Translations under genes and position numbers: made by a program | Shown: positions 50,290 through 59,420 of the stretch, in pieces | Layout of the letters: each line of letters opens with the position of its first letter | How positions within the stretch are numbered: the first letter of the stretch is position 1 | The notes under the pieces: model-generated | The model's database searches: none | What the model was told of the DNA's origin: nothing | The model's input: the letters and a program-made list of their open reading frames with translations, nothing else | Source of the DNA: Tardiphaga robiniae | GTDB lineage: Bacteria > Pseudomonadota > Alphaproteobacteria > Rhizobiales > Xanthobacteraceae | Direction of reading: 5' to 3' | DNA: 64,000 nucleotides | NCBI RefSeq assembly: GCF_013359755.1 | Contig: NZ_JABMCJ010000083.1 | Location: forward strand, 1 to 64,000

Positions 50290-51615
50290 TCAGGCGCGGA
50301 AGATGCGCTTCGCCGCGCGCTCGGCAGACGACATCGCGGTCTTCACGTCCTCGCGGCCCGTGCAGTAATTGGCGTACATGTCGACGACCACGAAGTCGGC
50401 GATCGCCGCCGCTGCATTCTCGCTCATCTGCGCTTCGCCCGCCGGGGTCGTTGCCGTCGAAGCCACGTCGCGATATGGCGTGTTCTTCGGATCGGCGGTC
50501 CAGATCGGGTTCTTCTCGAAAGCAAGCTGGAACGGCGACAGATAGCCCTGGGCTGACTCGACCCACGGATTGAACTGCTCGGGCTCCATCATGAAGGCGG
50601 TGAACGCCTTGCAGGCCTGCGGGAACTTGGTGAAGGAGAAGATCAGGATCGGGAAACCGAGATGAAGCTCACGCCGCTTGCCGTCCAGACCGACGGGCAA
50701 ATGCGCGTGGTTCATGTCTTCGGCAATCGCCGGGGCTTCCTTCTTCGCGGTCACATAGACAGAGATGCCGTTGGTCGTCAGATGCAGCTGGCCGGCCAGG
50801 AATGCCTTGTTGTTCGACGAGTCGTTCCAGGACGCGGTGCCGGGAATGAAGTTATCGTAGAGCGACTTGACGTATTCCAGTGACTTCGCGGTCTCCGGAG
50901 AATTGATCGTGACCTTGTTGTCCTTGTCGATCAGCTTGCCGCCATGGGCCCACAGCGCCCAGTGCACCCAGCCATTGGCATCGCCCGAAGCGTGGCCCAG
51001 CGCCATGCCGCCGGGGGTGCCGTTCTTGTTCATGCCCTTGAACAGATCCTGGAAGCCACCGAGATCGTTCGGGAACGTCTTGTGGCCGGCCTTTTCAGCG
51101 GCGGCGACGCGATAATTCACCAGACCGCCGGTCGCAGCGACCGGAACGCCGATCCACTTGCCGTTATGCATGCCGTACTGCTTGCCGGACTCGGCCCAGC
51201 CGCCGTTCTTCTTGCCGAGATAGTCGGCGACGTCGGAGACGTCCATGCACTTGGTCGGGAACAGGAACGGCAGGGAGTACAGGCCCCAGACCATGTCGAG
51301 GCCCTGTCCGGTATTCGCCGCGACCGAAGCCTTCGGCTGAATGTCGTCATAGGATTCGTTGGAGACGGTGATGGTGACGCCGGTCGCCTTCTGGAAGGCG
51401 TCGACGATCTTCATGAAAGCCACGTCTTCGGCTTCGACGAAGCGCTTCCAGCGCAGCAGGTTGATCTTGGCGCCGGCTTCCGGCTTCCACTGTGAGGCCT
51501 GCGCCCAGGCTTTTGCGTAGCCCAGCAATTGATCCGCGGACATGGTCGCCGCAGCAGCAAGCGTGATCGCGCCGCCCTTGAGCAGAGATCGGCGATCCGG
51601 TGTAAATCCAGTCAT
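50290..51615 (-). CDS. Sugar ABC transporter substrate-binding protein, Tat-exported
   Basis: This 441-residue periplasmic protein belongs to the extracellular solute-binding family 1 (COG1653). The N-terminus carries a twin-arginine signal (RR at 8-9 in PDRRSLLKGG, then a hydrophobic stretch, ending near AWAQ). It therefore appears to be exported folded by Tat, unlike most sugar-binding proteins. The frame extends far upstream inside the ATPase gene, but the Tat signal fixes the start at 51615. An operator-like inverted repeat (51637-51658) lies just upstream. The ligand is probably a sugar or sugar acid. Confidence 0.9.
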   Translation of the reverse strand: MTGFTPDRRSLLKGGAITLAAAATMSADQLLGYAKAWAQASQWKPEAGAKINLLRWKRFVEAEDVAFMKIVDAFQKATGVTITVSNESYDDIQPKASVAANTGQGLDMVWGLYSLPFLFPTKCMDVSDVADYLGKKNGGWAESGKQYGMHNGKWIGVPVAATGGLVNYRVAAAEKAGHKTFPNDLGGFQDLFKGMNKNGTPGGMALGHASGDANGWVHWALWAHGGKLIDKDNKVTINSPETAKSLEYVKSLYDNFIPGTASWNDSSNNKAFLAGQLHLTTNGISVYVTAKKEAPAIAEDMNHAHLPVGLDGKRRELHLGFPILIFSFTKFPQACKAFTAFMMEPEQFNPWVESAQGYLSPFQLAFEKNPIWTADPKNTPYRDVASTATTPAGEAQMSENAAAAIADFVVVDMYANYCTGREDVKTAMSSAERAAKRIFRA

Positions 51616-51636
51616 CTTTCGTCTTCTCCCTGTAAT

Positions 51637-51658
51637 ATTGGTTCGTTGATCGACCAAT
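51637..51658. promoter_or_regulatory. Operator-like inverted repeat before the binding-protein gene
   Basis: ATTGGT-N10-ACCAAT lies between the ATPase gene and the binding-protein start. The half-site GACCAAT recurs at 52935-52941 in the divergent promoter region of the locus. A shared regulator of GntR type is possible; no regulator gene is present in the locus. Confidence 0.35.
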
Positions 51659-51688
51659 GTTTTGAAATTGATTTGGCGGAAAAGCGCG

Positions 51689-52756
51689 TCAGTTGACGCG
51701 CTTGCCGGTCTCCTTGTCGAACAGATGCGCCGAATTCGCGCGCGGCCTGAGATGAATCTTGTCGCCCGGCGCGACCGGACGTCGATCACGGAAGATCGCG
51801 ATGATGTCCTGGGTGCCGATGCGTGCGACGACCTGAGTCTCCGAGCCCATCGGCTCGACCACCACGACCTCGGCCTCGATGCCGTCATCGGCGAATTCGA
51901 GATGCTCGGGACGAATGCCGTAAGTGACAGCCTTGTCGTTCCCTGCCGCAGGCGCTGCCGTGATCGGCAGCTTCGCACCGTTTGCGGTCTCCACCCATGG
52001 CTGTCCGCCATTCACCTTCAGCGTGCCTTCGAGAAAATTCATCGCAGGCGATCCGATGAAGCCGGCAACGAACTTGTTCTCGGGGCGATCGTAGAGTTCC
52101 AATGGTGCGCCCATCTGCTCGACGATGCCGTCTTGCATCACCACGATCTTGTCGGCCATGGTCATGGCTTCGATCTGGTCATGGGTCACATAAACCGTCG
52201 TCGTCTTCAGGCGCTGATGCAGTTCCTTGATCTCGGCGCGCATGGCGACGCGCAGCTTGGCATCGAGATTCGACAGCGGCTCGTCGAACAAAAACACCTG
52301 CGGGTCACGCACAATGGCGCGGCCCATGGCGACGCGCTGACGCTGACCACCCGACAACTGCCGGGGGAAACGCTCAAGCAATCGCCTCAAATCGAGAATA
52401 TCGGCGGCGCGATTGACCTTCTGATCGATCTCGCTTTTGTCGGCGCCGCGCAGCTTGAGCGAAAAGCCCATATTCTGGGCAACCGTCATATGCGGATACA
52501 GCGCGTAATTCTGGAACACCATGGCGATGTCGCGCTCTTTCGGCTGGACATCATTGACCACGCGATCGCCGATCGAAATCGTTCCGGACGTGATCTTCTC
52601 CAGGCCAGCCAACATGCGCAGCAATGTGGATTTTCCGCAGCCGGATGGCCCAACCAGAACCACGAATTGGCCATCCTCGATGGGGACCGACACGCCGTGG
52701 AGAACCTCAAAACCGCCAAAAGACTTACGAACGTCGTGAATCTGCACGGACGCCAT
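51689..52756 (-). CDS. ugpC: Sugar ABC transporter ATP-binding protein (UgpC/MsmK type)
   Basis: This 355-residue ATPase has Walker A GPSGCGKST (36-44), the ABC signature LSGGQ (134-138), Walker B VFLFDEP (154-160) and the D-loop SNLD. A C-terminal regulatory TOBE domain (about 240-355) is typical of MalK/UgpC. It energises the two permeases downstream. It is the first gene of the minus-strand sugar operon and is divergent from the IlvD/Edd dehydratase gene. Confidence 0.92.
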   Translation of the reverse strand: MASVQIHDVRKSFGGFEVLHGVSVPIEDGQFVVLVGPSGCGKSTLLRMLAGLEKITSGTISIGDRVVNDVQPKERDIAMVFQNYALYPHMTVAQNMGFSLKLRGADKSEIDQKVNRAADILDLRRLLERFPRQLSGGQRQRVAMGRAIVRDPQVFLFDEPLSNLDAKLRVAMRAEIKELHQRLKTTTVYVTHDQIEAMTMADKIVVMQDGIVEQMGAPLELYDRPENKFVAGFIGSPAMNFLEGTLKVNGGQPWVETANGAKLPITAAPAAGNDKAVTYGIRPEHLEFADDGIEAEVVVVEPMGSETQVVARIGTQDIIAIFRDRRPVAPGDKIHLRPRANSAHLFDKETGKRVN

Positions 52757-52893
52757 ACATTTCCCTCCCAAATGTCCCATTTTAGAGACTGCGTCCTCCG
52801 ATTGCCGGAGCCGCCTGTTCTTACTTGTCTGACATCCTACCAGATTTTCTGGCGGCGTGTCGTTGGATCATAGTCGTAGAAAAACTTCGCAGA

Positions 52894-52941
52894 TGCAAAC
52901 GTTGCGAAGCAGCCAGTGGCGTGCAAACATTCGTGACCAAT
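52894..52941. promoter_or_regulatory. Operator-like direct repeats between divergent sugar operons
   Basis: TGCAAAC occurs at 52894-52900 and 52922-52928 in the same orientation, 28 bp apart, followed by ATTCG or GTTGCG-like bases that recall half of a LacI/GalR operator (TGNAANCG). A GACCAAT half-site follows at 52935-52941. The inverted repeat CTTCGCA/TGCGAAG encloses the first copy. The position between ugpC and the dehydratase start suits joint control of both operons. Confidence 0.4.
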
Positions 52942-52990
52942 CAAAAGAGACGACGCACCAGAATATAAAGTGTGCGCTGCGGGAGAAATG

Positions 52991-54829
52991 ATGACCAAGT
53001 CGACTTCGTCCACGCCGACTGCGGGGACCTCGCCTGCAAAGGCAACCAAGCGCAAACTTCGTTCGAGCGAATGGTTCAACGATCCCCACAATCCCGGAAT
53101 GACTGCACTCTATCTTGAGCGCTATCTGAACTACGGCCTGACGCGTCACGAATTGCAGTCCGGCAAGCCGATCATCGGCATTGCGCAGACCGGCAATGAC
53201 CTGTCGCCCTGCAATCGCCATCATCTCGAACTCGCCAAGCGCGTTCGCGAAGGCATTACCGCTGCCGGCGGTCTTGTGATGGAATTCCCGGTACATCCGA
53301 TTCAGGAGACCGGTAAGCGGCCGACTGCGGCGCTTGATCGCAACCTTGCTTATCTCGGCCTTGTGGAAATCCTGTTCGGTTATCCGCTCGATGGCGTCGT
53401 GCTGACAACCGGCTGCGACAAAACCACGCCGGCCTGTTTGATGGCAGCAGCGACAGTCAATCTCCCCGCAATCGTGTTGTCCGGCGGTCCGATGTTGAAC
53501 GGCTGGCACGAAGGCCAGCGTACCGGCTCCGGCACCGTGGTGTGGAAATCGCGTGAACGCCTTGCCGCCGGCGAGATCGGCTACGAAGAATTCATGACGC
53601 TGGTCGCGTCCTCGGCGCCGTCGGTCGGCCATTGCAACACCATGGGTACCGCGTCGACGATGAACTCGCTGGCCGAAGCTTTGGGCATGTCACTGCCCGG
53701 CTGCGCTGCCATCCCCGCGCCCTATCGCGAGCGCGGCCAGATTGCCTATGAGACGGGCAGCCGTATCGTCGACATGGTGTGGGAGGACCTCAAGCCGTCC
53801 GACATCCTGACGCGCAAGGCGTTCGAGAACTGCATCGTGGTCAACTCCGCCATTGGGGGTTCGACCAACGCGCCCATTCATATCAACGCGCTGGCGCGTC
53901 ATATCGGTGTCGAACTCGATATCGACGACTGGCAGAAATTCGGCCATGACGTACCGCTGCTGGTCAATATGCAGCCGGCCGGCTTCTATCTCGGCGAGGA
54001 ATATCACCGCGCCGGTGGTGTGCCCTCGGTGGTGCGCGAACTGATGAAGCACAAGCGCATCCATGAGGACGTGATCACCGTGAACGGCAAGACCATGGGC
54101 GAGAACTGCGCCGCCTCGCCCAAGCCGGACAACGACGTCATCTGGTCCTATGACAAACCGCTGGTGGCCGATGCCGGCTTCCTCGTCCTGCGCGGCAACC
54201 TGTTTGATTCCGCAATCATGAAGACCTCGGTAATCTCCAAGGAATTCCGCGATCGCTATCTGATCAATCCGAAGGATCCGAACGCATTTGAAGGCCGCGC
54301 CATCGTGTTCGAGGGGCCGGAGGATTACCACGACCGCATCGACGACGCCTCGCTCGATATTGACGAGCATTGCATCCTGTTCGTGCGCGGCACCGGCCCG
54401 ATCGGCTATCCCGGCGGCGCGGAAGTCGTGAACATGCAGCCGCCGGCAGCGCTGATCAAACGCGGCATTCTATCGCTGCCCTGCATCGGCGATGGCCGGC
54501 AGTCGGGCACATCCGGCTCGCCGTCGATCCTCAACGCGACACCTGAAGCGGCAGCCAATGGGGGCCTCGCAATCCTGAAAACGGGCGACAAGGTGCGCAT
54601 CGATCTCAACAAGGGCTCGGCGAATATCCTGATCTCCGACGAGGAGCTGAAGCGCCGTCGCGCCGAACTGATGGCCAATGGCGGATTCAAATATCCGGCC
54701 AACCAGACGCCGTGGCAGGAGCTCTATCGCAACACCGTCGGCCAGCAGGCCACTGGTGCCTGTCTCGAACTTGCAACGCGCTATCGCGATATCGCCGGTA
54801 CGGTCGGGACGGCGCGGCATAATCACTAA
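52991..54829 (+). CDS. IlvD/Edd family sugar-acid dehydratase
   Basis: This 612-residue iron-sulphur dehydratase belongs to the family of dihydroxy-acid, phosphogluconate and pentonate/hexonate dehydratases. Likely cluster ligands are Cys74 (NDLSPCNRH), Cys142 ([12 protein letters not shown]) and Cys215 ([13 protein letters not shown]). The C-terminal [19 protein letters not shown] carries the conserved Ser that acts as base. The TTPACL and HCNTMG variants place it with the L-arabonate/D-xylonate/gluconate-type dehydratases rather than valine biosynthesis. The product would be a 2-keto-3-deoxy acid, feeding kdgK and eda across the divergent promoter. A GGGAG site precedes ATG 52991. Confidence 0.88.
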   Translation: MTKSTSSTPTAGTSPAKATKRKLRSSEWFNDPHNPGMTALYLERYLNYGLTRHELQSGKPIIGIAQTGNDLSPCNRHHLELAKRVREGITAAGGLVMEFPVHPIQETGKRPTAALDRNLAYLGLVEILFGYPLDGVVLTTGCDKTTPACLMAAATVNLPAIVLSGGPMLNGWHEGQRTGSGTVVWKSRERLAAGEIGYEEFMTLVASSAPSVGHCNTMGTASTMNSLAEALGMSLPGCAAIPAPYRERGQIAYETGSRIVDMVWEDLKPSDILTRKAFENCIVVNSAIGGSTNAPIHINALARHIGVELDIDDWQKFGHDVPLLVNMQPAGFYLGEEYHRAGGVPSVVRELMKHKRIHEDVITVNGKTMGENCAASPKPDNDVIWSYDKPLVADAGFLVLRGNLFDSAIMKTSVISKEFRDRYLINPKDPNAFEGRAIVFEGPEDYHDRIDDASLDIDEHCILFVRGTGPIGYPGGAEVVNMQPPAALIKRGILSLPCIGDGRQSGTSGSPSILNATPEAAANGGLAILKTGDKVRIDLNKGSANILISDEELKRRRAELMANGGFKYPANQTPWQELYRNTVGQQATGACLELATRYRDIAGTVGTARHNH

Positions 54830-54838
54830 TCCCTCGGT

Positions 54839-54920
54839 CGTCATTGCGAGCGCAGCGAAGCAATCCAGTCTTTCTTCTTGGCTTCTGGATTGCTTCGTCG
54901 CTTCGCTCCTCGCAATGACG
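54839..54920. repeat. Long inverted repeat (ATTGCGAG-type element)
   Basis: CGTCATTGCGAGCG...AAGCAATCCAG (54839-54868) is mirrored by CTGGATTGCTTCG...CTCGCAATGACG (54885-54920), with a six-base insertion in the right arm. This is a widely known alphaproteobacterial intergenic repeat. It separates the dehydratase gene from the SDR genes and may process their mRNA. Confidence 0.85.
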
Positions 54921-54956
54921 GCGGAGAGTGAATGAAAAATTTCAGGGAGGCTTCAC

Positions 54957-55691
54957 ATGTCTGAGCGCTTGAAAGGCAAACGCGCCTTCGTCACCGCGGG
55001 CGCCGTCGGTATCGGCCGCGCCTGTGCACTGGCCTTTGCGCGCGAAGGCGCAACGGTGTTCGCCACCGATATCGACGACAAGGGCGTAGCGCTGCTGACC
55101 AAGGATGGTATCGCCGAGACTGCACGGCTCGACGTGCGCGACACGGCTGCCGTCGAAGCGATGGCGAAGGAGGTCGGCGATATCGACATCCTGCTCAACG
55201 CCGCCGGCTTCGTGCATCACGGCGCAGCACTGGAATGCTCCGATTCCGACTGGGACTTCTCGTTCGACCTCAACGTCAAATCGATGCACCGGACCATCCG
55301 TGCGTTCCTGCCCGGCATGCTTGCGCGCGGCAATGGTGCGATCGTCAACATTTCCTCCGCCGCCGGTGTCTTCAAGGCAGCGCCCAACCGCTACGTCTAT
55401 GGCGCAACCAAAGCCGCCGTCGCCGCCCTCACCCGTGCTGTGGCTGTCGACTACATCACCAAAGGCATTCGCTGCAATGCGATCTGCCCCGGCACGATTG
55501 AAACGCCCTCGATGCTCGATCGCGCCGCAGCCGCAGGCCCGAATGGCCGCGAGCTGTTCGTGAGCCGGCAGCCGATGGGTCGTCTCGGGACCGCCGAGGA
55601 AATCGCATCCCTCGCCGTCTATCTCGCCAGCGACGAGAGCGCCTTCACCACCGGCGTCGCGCACATCATCGACGGCGGCTGGACGCTGTAA
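54957..55691 (+). CDS. SDR dehydrogenase resembling 2-keto-3-deoxy-L-fuconate dehydrogenase
   Basis: This 244-residue classical SDR has the cofactor loop TAGAVGIG (13-20), Asp38 for NAD preference, NAAG (81-84), the catalytic Ser133/134 and Tyr148-x3-Lys152, then NAICPGTIETPS and RQPMGRLGTAEE. The pattern is that of the DHRS6/BDH2 and 2-keto-3-deoxy-L-fuconate dehydrogenase group. It lies downstream of the dehydratase gene and before a second SDR. An oxidation of a deoxy-keto acid or of the entering sugar is likely; the substrate is inferred from family and context only. Confidence 0.85.
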   Translation: MSERLKGKRAFVTAGAVGIGRACALAFAREGATVFATDIDDKGVALLTKDGIAETARLDVRDTAAVEAMAKEVGDIDILLNAAGFVHHGAALECSDSDWDFSFDLNVKSMHRTIRAFLPGMLARGNGAIVNISSAAGVFKAAPNRYVYGATKAAVAALTRAVAVDYITKGIRCNAICPGTIETPSMLDRAAAAGPNGRELFVSRQPMGRLGTAEEIASLAVYLASDESAFTTGVAHIIDGGWTL

Positions 55692-55707
55692 CCGAGGACA
55701 TCGCATC

Positions 55708-56454
55708 ATGAACAAGATCGATTTGAACGGCCGCTGCGCCGTGGTCACGGGCGGCGCCCAGGGCTTTGGCCGCGCGATCACTGAACGCTTCGTGGCTTCC
55801 GGCGCCAAGGTGGCGATCTGGGATCAGGATATCGACCTGGCCGTAAAAACGGCGAGCGAGATCGGCGACGACGTGATTGCCCTCAAAGTCGACGTCACCG
55901 ACGTGGCTTCAATTGATGAAGCTCGCTCTGCGACGCTTCAAGAGTTCGGCAAGATCGATATCCTGGTCAACAATGCCGGCATCACTGGATTCAACAAGCC
56001 GGTGTGGGAGATCGATTACGACGACTGGCGCAAGGTGATGCGCATCAATCTCGACGGCCCGTTCCTGTGCTGCAAGGCCGTCGTGCCAGTGATGCTGAAG
56101 CAGAATTACGGCCGCATCGTCAACATCGCCTCGATCGCCGGCAAGGAAGGCAATCCGAATGCCTCGCACTATTCGGCGTCGAAGGCCGGCCTGATCGCGC
56201 TGACCAAGTCGCTCGGCAAGGAACTGGCCGGCCACGAGATCAACGTCAACGCCATCACGCCTGCGGCCGCGAAGACGGCGATCTTCGACCAGATGACCGA
56301 ACAGCATATCAACTTCATGCTGTCGAAGATTCCGAAAGGACGTTTCGTACTGGTGCAGGAACTGGCCGCCATGGCTGCCTGGCTGGCCTCGGAAGACTGC
56401 GCCTTTTCGACCGGCGCGGTGTTCGATATTTCGGGCGGACGGGCGACCTATTGA
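55708..56454 (+). CDS. SDR family oxidoreductase
   Basis: This 248-residue classical SDR has GGAQGFG (15-21), Asp39, NNAG (88-91), Ser142, Tyr155 and Lys159. The later TPAAAKTAIFDQM replaces the usual PG motif, as in some sugar dehydrogenases and FabG-like enzymes. It follows the other SDR by 16 bases and is surely cotranscribed. It may oxidise the sugar at C1 to a lactone, giving the sugar acid for the dehydratase. The reverse assignment of the two SDRs is equally possible. Confidence 0.85.
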   Translation: MNKIDLNGRCAVVTGGAQGFGRAITERFVASGAKVAIWDQDIDLAVKTASEIGDDVIALKVDVTDVASIDEARSATLQEFGKIDILVNNAGITGFNKPVWEIDYDDWRKVMRINLDGPFLCCKAVVPVMLKQNYGRIVNIASIAGKEGNPNASHYSASKAGLIALTKSLGKELAGHEINVNAITPAAAKTAIFDQMTEQHINFMLSKIPKGRFVLVQELAAMAAWLASEDCAFSTGAVFDISGGRATY

Positions 56455-56521
56455 ACATCGCGGCACAAGGATCCGCTCTTCTGCTCTGCTCAACACGGAA
56501 GAGCGACCGGCCTTCGGACGA

Positions 56522-57310
56522 CTACTTTTTGCCCTTGGTAAAATTTATATCTACAGTAAAGCTGAGCCCATCATCGGCCACTTCCGGAGGCGGTTTTGGC
56601 AGATACTTGGCTCGATGCAGGATCGAAATCGCCGCTTCGTCGAAAGCCGCGTCGCCAGAACCTTCTGTCACGCTGGACGATATTACTTTTCCAAGCCGAT
56701 CGAGGGTGAAGGTGATTTTGACGACAGCATCCCTGCTCTTTTCGACGTCGGGATATCGCTTATTGCTCTGGAGATAGGCTGTAAGCTGCTTGTTCCACTT
56801 TTGAGTGAGTCTTTTCTTATCGCGAAGTAAGCCGGGATTCTGCACGACCGGCTTGTCACCGGCTTTTGTGTCTTCGATTCGCTGATAAGCTGCGGCATCT
56901 GAAGCATCCGCCGCATCTTGCGCCTCCTGCTTCTTCACCGCCTTCTCCGGCTCGACCTCCTCAGGCTTTTTCGACTCGGTCTCGCTCACAGCGCGGTCAG
57001 CATCCTCATTTTCGCGCGGCATTTCTTTGGGAAGATCGGTCTCTTTCTCGACCGCTTTCTGCTCCTGCACAGCCTGAGACGCAACTTGCTGCGCGGAATC
57101 CGGCCCTAGCGGCACGTCCTCGGTCGGGTCGACATCGACCGACACCATCTCCATGCCAACCTCTATGCCGCTGGCGCCGAGGCCGTCGTCGTCCTCTTCC
57201 TGCTGCATCTCGAACACGGCCGCAGCGATGCCGCCGACATGCAGCAGCACGGCGACAAGCGCCGCGATCAGCCACAGTCGCCAGGACGACTTTCCATCAA
57301 GCTCGGACAT
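56522..57310 (-). CDS. tonB: TonB energy transducer
   Basis: This 262-residue protein has one membrane anchor (about 10-31), an acidic Glu/Lys/Pro-rich periplasmic rod (about 60-165) and a C-terminal TonB domain (about 175-258: NKRYPDVEKSRDAVVKITFTLD, then EGSGDAAFDEAAISILHRAKYLPKPP). It transmits inner-membrane proton-motive force to the outer-membrane receptor. It is the last gene of the iron operon, 15 bases after exbD, and is convergent with the SDR gene; a weak hairpin (56474-56505) lies between. Confidence 0.9.
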   Translation of the reverse strand: MSELDGKSSWRLWLIAALVAVLLHVGGIAAAVFEMQQEEDDDGLGASGIEVGMEMVSVDVDPTEDVPLGPDSAQQVASQAVQEQKAVEKETDLPKEMPRENEDADRAVSETESKKPEEVEPEKAVKKQEAQDAADASDAAAYQRIEDTKAGDKPVVQNPGLLRDKKRLTQKWNKQLTAYLQSNKRYPDVEKSRDAVVKITFTLDRLGKVISSSVTEGSGDAAFDEAAISILHRAKYLPKPPPEVADDGLSFTVDINFTKGKK

Positions 57311-57325
57311 ATCGTTTCCGTAACG

Positions 57326-57793
57326 TCAGGGCTTCGGTGCAGCGGTCGGCGATGCGGCAGCGGCATCTGGAACACCTTCCAGTGCAACAAGCTTGGTCTT
57401 TTGATAGCCACCGGCACGCAGCCGTTCCATCACATCGAAGAATTCGCCATAGGGCACCGCGCGATCGACGCGCAGGAAGATCGGACGATCCTTGTTGCCG
57501 TCGCCCATCGCATCGAGCTGACGCACCAGATCGACACGCTTGACCATGTTCTCGCCTATCGCGACCGCGAGATCCGGCTTGATGCTCACATAGGTCGGCT
57601 TGTCCGGCTTCTTCTGCGGCGTCACCGTGGAGGACGGCAGATTGATCGGCAGGTCCACCGTCGAGAGCGGCGCGGCCACCATGAAGATGATCAGCAGAAC
57701 CAGAATGACGTCGATGAAGGGCGTGACGTTGATTTCGTGATTTTCACCGAAATCATCATCGTCGTCTGCACCTTCGGAAAGCGACATACCCAT
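57326..57793 (-). CDS. exbD: ExbD biopolymer transport protein
   Basis: This 155-residue protein has an acidic cytoplasmic N-terminus and a single membrane helix with the proton-carrying Asp28 in INVTPFIDVILVLLIIF. The periplasmic domain ends in RVDRAVPYGEFFDVMERLRAGGYQK. It forms the TonB motor with ExbB. Its start is two bases from the exbB stop, so translation is coupled. Confidence 0.93.
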   Translation of the reverse strand: MGMSLSEGADDDDDFGENHEINVTPFIDVILVLLIIFMVAAPLSTVDLPINLPSSTVTPQKKPDKPTYVSIKPDLAVAIGENMVKRVDLVRQLDAMGDGNKDRPIFLRVDRAVPYGEFFDVMERLRAGGYQKTKLVALEGVPDAAAASPTAAPKP

Positions 57794-57795
57794 GA

Positions 57796-58725
57796 TTATT
57801 CAGCCGCCGCGCGTGCGTGTGAACTCGAATGCGTACGATCAAGATCGCGTGACAGCAGACGACCGGCGGCGCCCTGCGCACGGCCGACGATTTCCATGTA
57901 GGCCTTCGTCACGCGCGAGAAGTGATTGTAGATGATGACCGCCGGGATCGCCGCGACGAGGCCGATGGCGGTCGCCAGCAGCGCTTCGGCGATACCGGGC
58001 GCGACGACGGCGAGATTCGTGGTCTGCGACTTCGAGATGCCGATGAAGCTGTTCATGATGCCCCACACAGTGCCGAACAGTCCGACAAACGGCGACGTTG
58101 CGCCAATGGTCGCGAGGATACCCATACCGGTACGCACCTTGCGGCCTTCAGCGCGAACGATTTCGCCAAAGCTCGACGCGGCGCGCTCCTTGATGCCTTC
58201 ATCGCTCGAAATGCCGGCGGACATCCGCCCTTCCCGCATCGCCGCTGCCAAAAATCGCGACAGGATCGTGCCGCGCTCACCGAGCGCCATCTGCGCCTCG
58301 GACAGCGAACGCGATTCACCGATCTTGCGGAGCGCGGCCTTCAGGCGACGCATTGCCCAGGTCAGTTCCATCATCTTGAAAATGCCGACCGTCCAGGTGA
58401 CGACCGATGCGAAAGCCAGACCCACCATCACCGCCTTGACGATGATGTCGGCGCCCATGAACATTTTCCAGGGCGACAGATCGTGCTCGCCGGTCGCGAC
58501 CATCGGCCGGGGCGCGGCCTCCACCACCGGGCTAGCAAGAGCTGTCGAAGCGGTCGGGCTCGCCGCTGTGCTGCTCGGCTGAGCAGTTACCGGGGCCGGC
58601 GCCGCAGCGGGAGCTGCCTGAGTAACCACCGGCGCCACGGGCTTTGCAGCCTGCTGCGCAATGATTGGCGAAGCAAACGCGACCACTGCCAGCACAGCCA
58701 GCGACTTAAGAACAGTTCTAAACAA
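57796..58725 (-). CDS. exbB: ExbB (TonB-system energizer) with cleavable signal and Pro/Ala linker
   Basis: This 309-residue MotA/TolQ/ExbB proton-channel protein has an N-terminal signal-like segment (1-23), a Pro/Ala/Thr-rich linker (24-75) and three membrane helices (about 95-117, 205-225 and 245-270). The core contains VGLFGTVWGIMNSFIGIS and GIAEALLATAIGLVAAIPAVIIYN. The long exported N-terminus is typical of alphaproteobacterial ExbB. An Irr-type ICE palindrome covers codons 2-7 (58706-58722), which is unusual and may mean an internal promoter here. Confidence 0.92.
   Translation of the reverse strand: MFRTVLKSLAVLAVVAFASPIIAQQAAKPVAPVVTQAAPAAAPAPVTAQPSSTAASPTASTALASPVVEAAPRPMVATGEHDLSPWKMFMGADIIVKAVMVGLAFASVVTWTVGIFKMMELTWAMRRLKAALRKIGESRSLSEAQMALGERGTILSRFLAAAMREGRMSAGISSDEGIKERAASSFGEIVRAEGRKVRTGMGILATIGATSPFVGLFGTVWGIMNSFIGISKSQTTNLAVVAPGIAEALLATAIGLVAAIPAVIIYNHFSRVTKAYMEIVGRAQGAAGRLLSRDLDRTHSSSHARAAAE
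58706..58722 (-). promoter_or_regulatory. Iron control element (ICE/Irr box) over the exbB start
   Basis: Read on the minus strand, TTTAGAACTGTTCTTAA differs at one position from the symmetrical ICE consensus TTTAGAAC-N-GTTCTAAA recognised by Irr, the haem-sensing iron regulator of Rhizobiales. It lies three bases downstream of the exbB start codon A. Position inside the coding region allows repression, or marks a second promoter serving exbB-exbD-tonB. Confidence 0.6.
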
Positions 58726-58727
58726 GC

Positions 58728-59417
58728 TTATACCTCGGCCCAGTAGCGGATGAGATTATGATAGATGCCCGTCAATTTGACCGTTTCTGGGTCGTCTCTT
58801 CCGAGACGTTCAACTAGGCTCTGAATCGCGCTGTCGAGATCGAAGATCATGCTGCGCGCATGAGCATCACGTATCATGCTCTGTAGCCAGAAAAAAGACG
58901 CTACGCGCATACCTGCCCTTAGAGGCGTTACAAGGTGCAAACTGGAAGCAGGATAAAGTACGAGGTGGCCGGCCGGCAGCTTCACCTCGTGTGAGCCGTA
59001 ATTGTCTTCAATAACAAGCTCACCGCCCTCATATTCTTCGGGCTCGGAGAGGAACAGCGTCACTGAAAGGTCGGTGCGGATACGCATGCCGGTGAGATGA
59101 TCGCCGCGCACTGCATTGTCGACGTGCACGCCGAAGTGATGTCCATCCGACGAGACGTAACGATTGAACAGCGGCGGGAAGATATGCAGCGGAATTGCTG
59201 CAGACAGAAACCGCGGGTTCGACGTCAGTGCCGAGATAATCTGATTACCGAGCGCGCGGGCCACATCGCTGTCCGGCGGCAGTTGCTCGTTCCTTTTGAC
59301 CAGCGCCGATTGCGCACCGGCAGTCGAGCGACCGTCCTCCCAACCGGCCGCATCCATGATGCGGCGGAACTCCGCCACATCACTTTTGCTCAGAACATCA
59401 GGGATGCAGATCAGCAT
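58728..59417 (-). CDS. piuC: Fe(II)/2-oxoglutarate-dependent PKHX-type hydroxylase (PiuC/YbiX)
   Basis: This 229-residue dioxygenase has the facial triad His98 and Asp100 ([10 protein letters not shown]) and His161 (SSLHLVTP), with the 2-oxoglutarate-binding Arg171. PiuC proteins are encoded next to catecholate/siderophore TonB receptors and are iron-regulated; the physiological substrate is unknown. It lies three bases after the receptor gene and two bases before exbB, so it belongs to the same operon. The length is standard. Confidence 0.92.
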   Translation of the reverse strand: MLICIPDVLSKSDVAEFRRIMDAAGWEDGRSTAGAQSALVKRNEQLPPDSDVARALGNQIISALTSNPRFLSAAIPLHIFPPLFNRYVSSDGHHFGVHVDNAVRGDHLTGMRIRTDLSVTLFLSEPEEYEGGELVIEDNYGSHEVKLPAGHLVLYPASSLHLVTPLRAGMRVASFFWLQSMIRDAHARSMIFDLDSAIQSLVERLGRDDPETVKLTGIYHNLIRYWAEV

Positions 59418-59420
59418 CCC

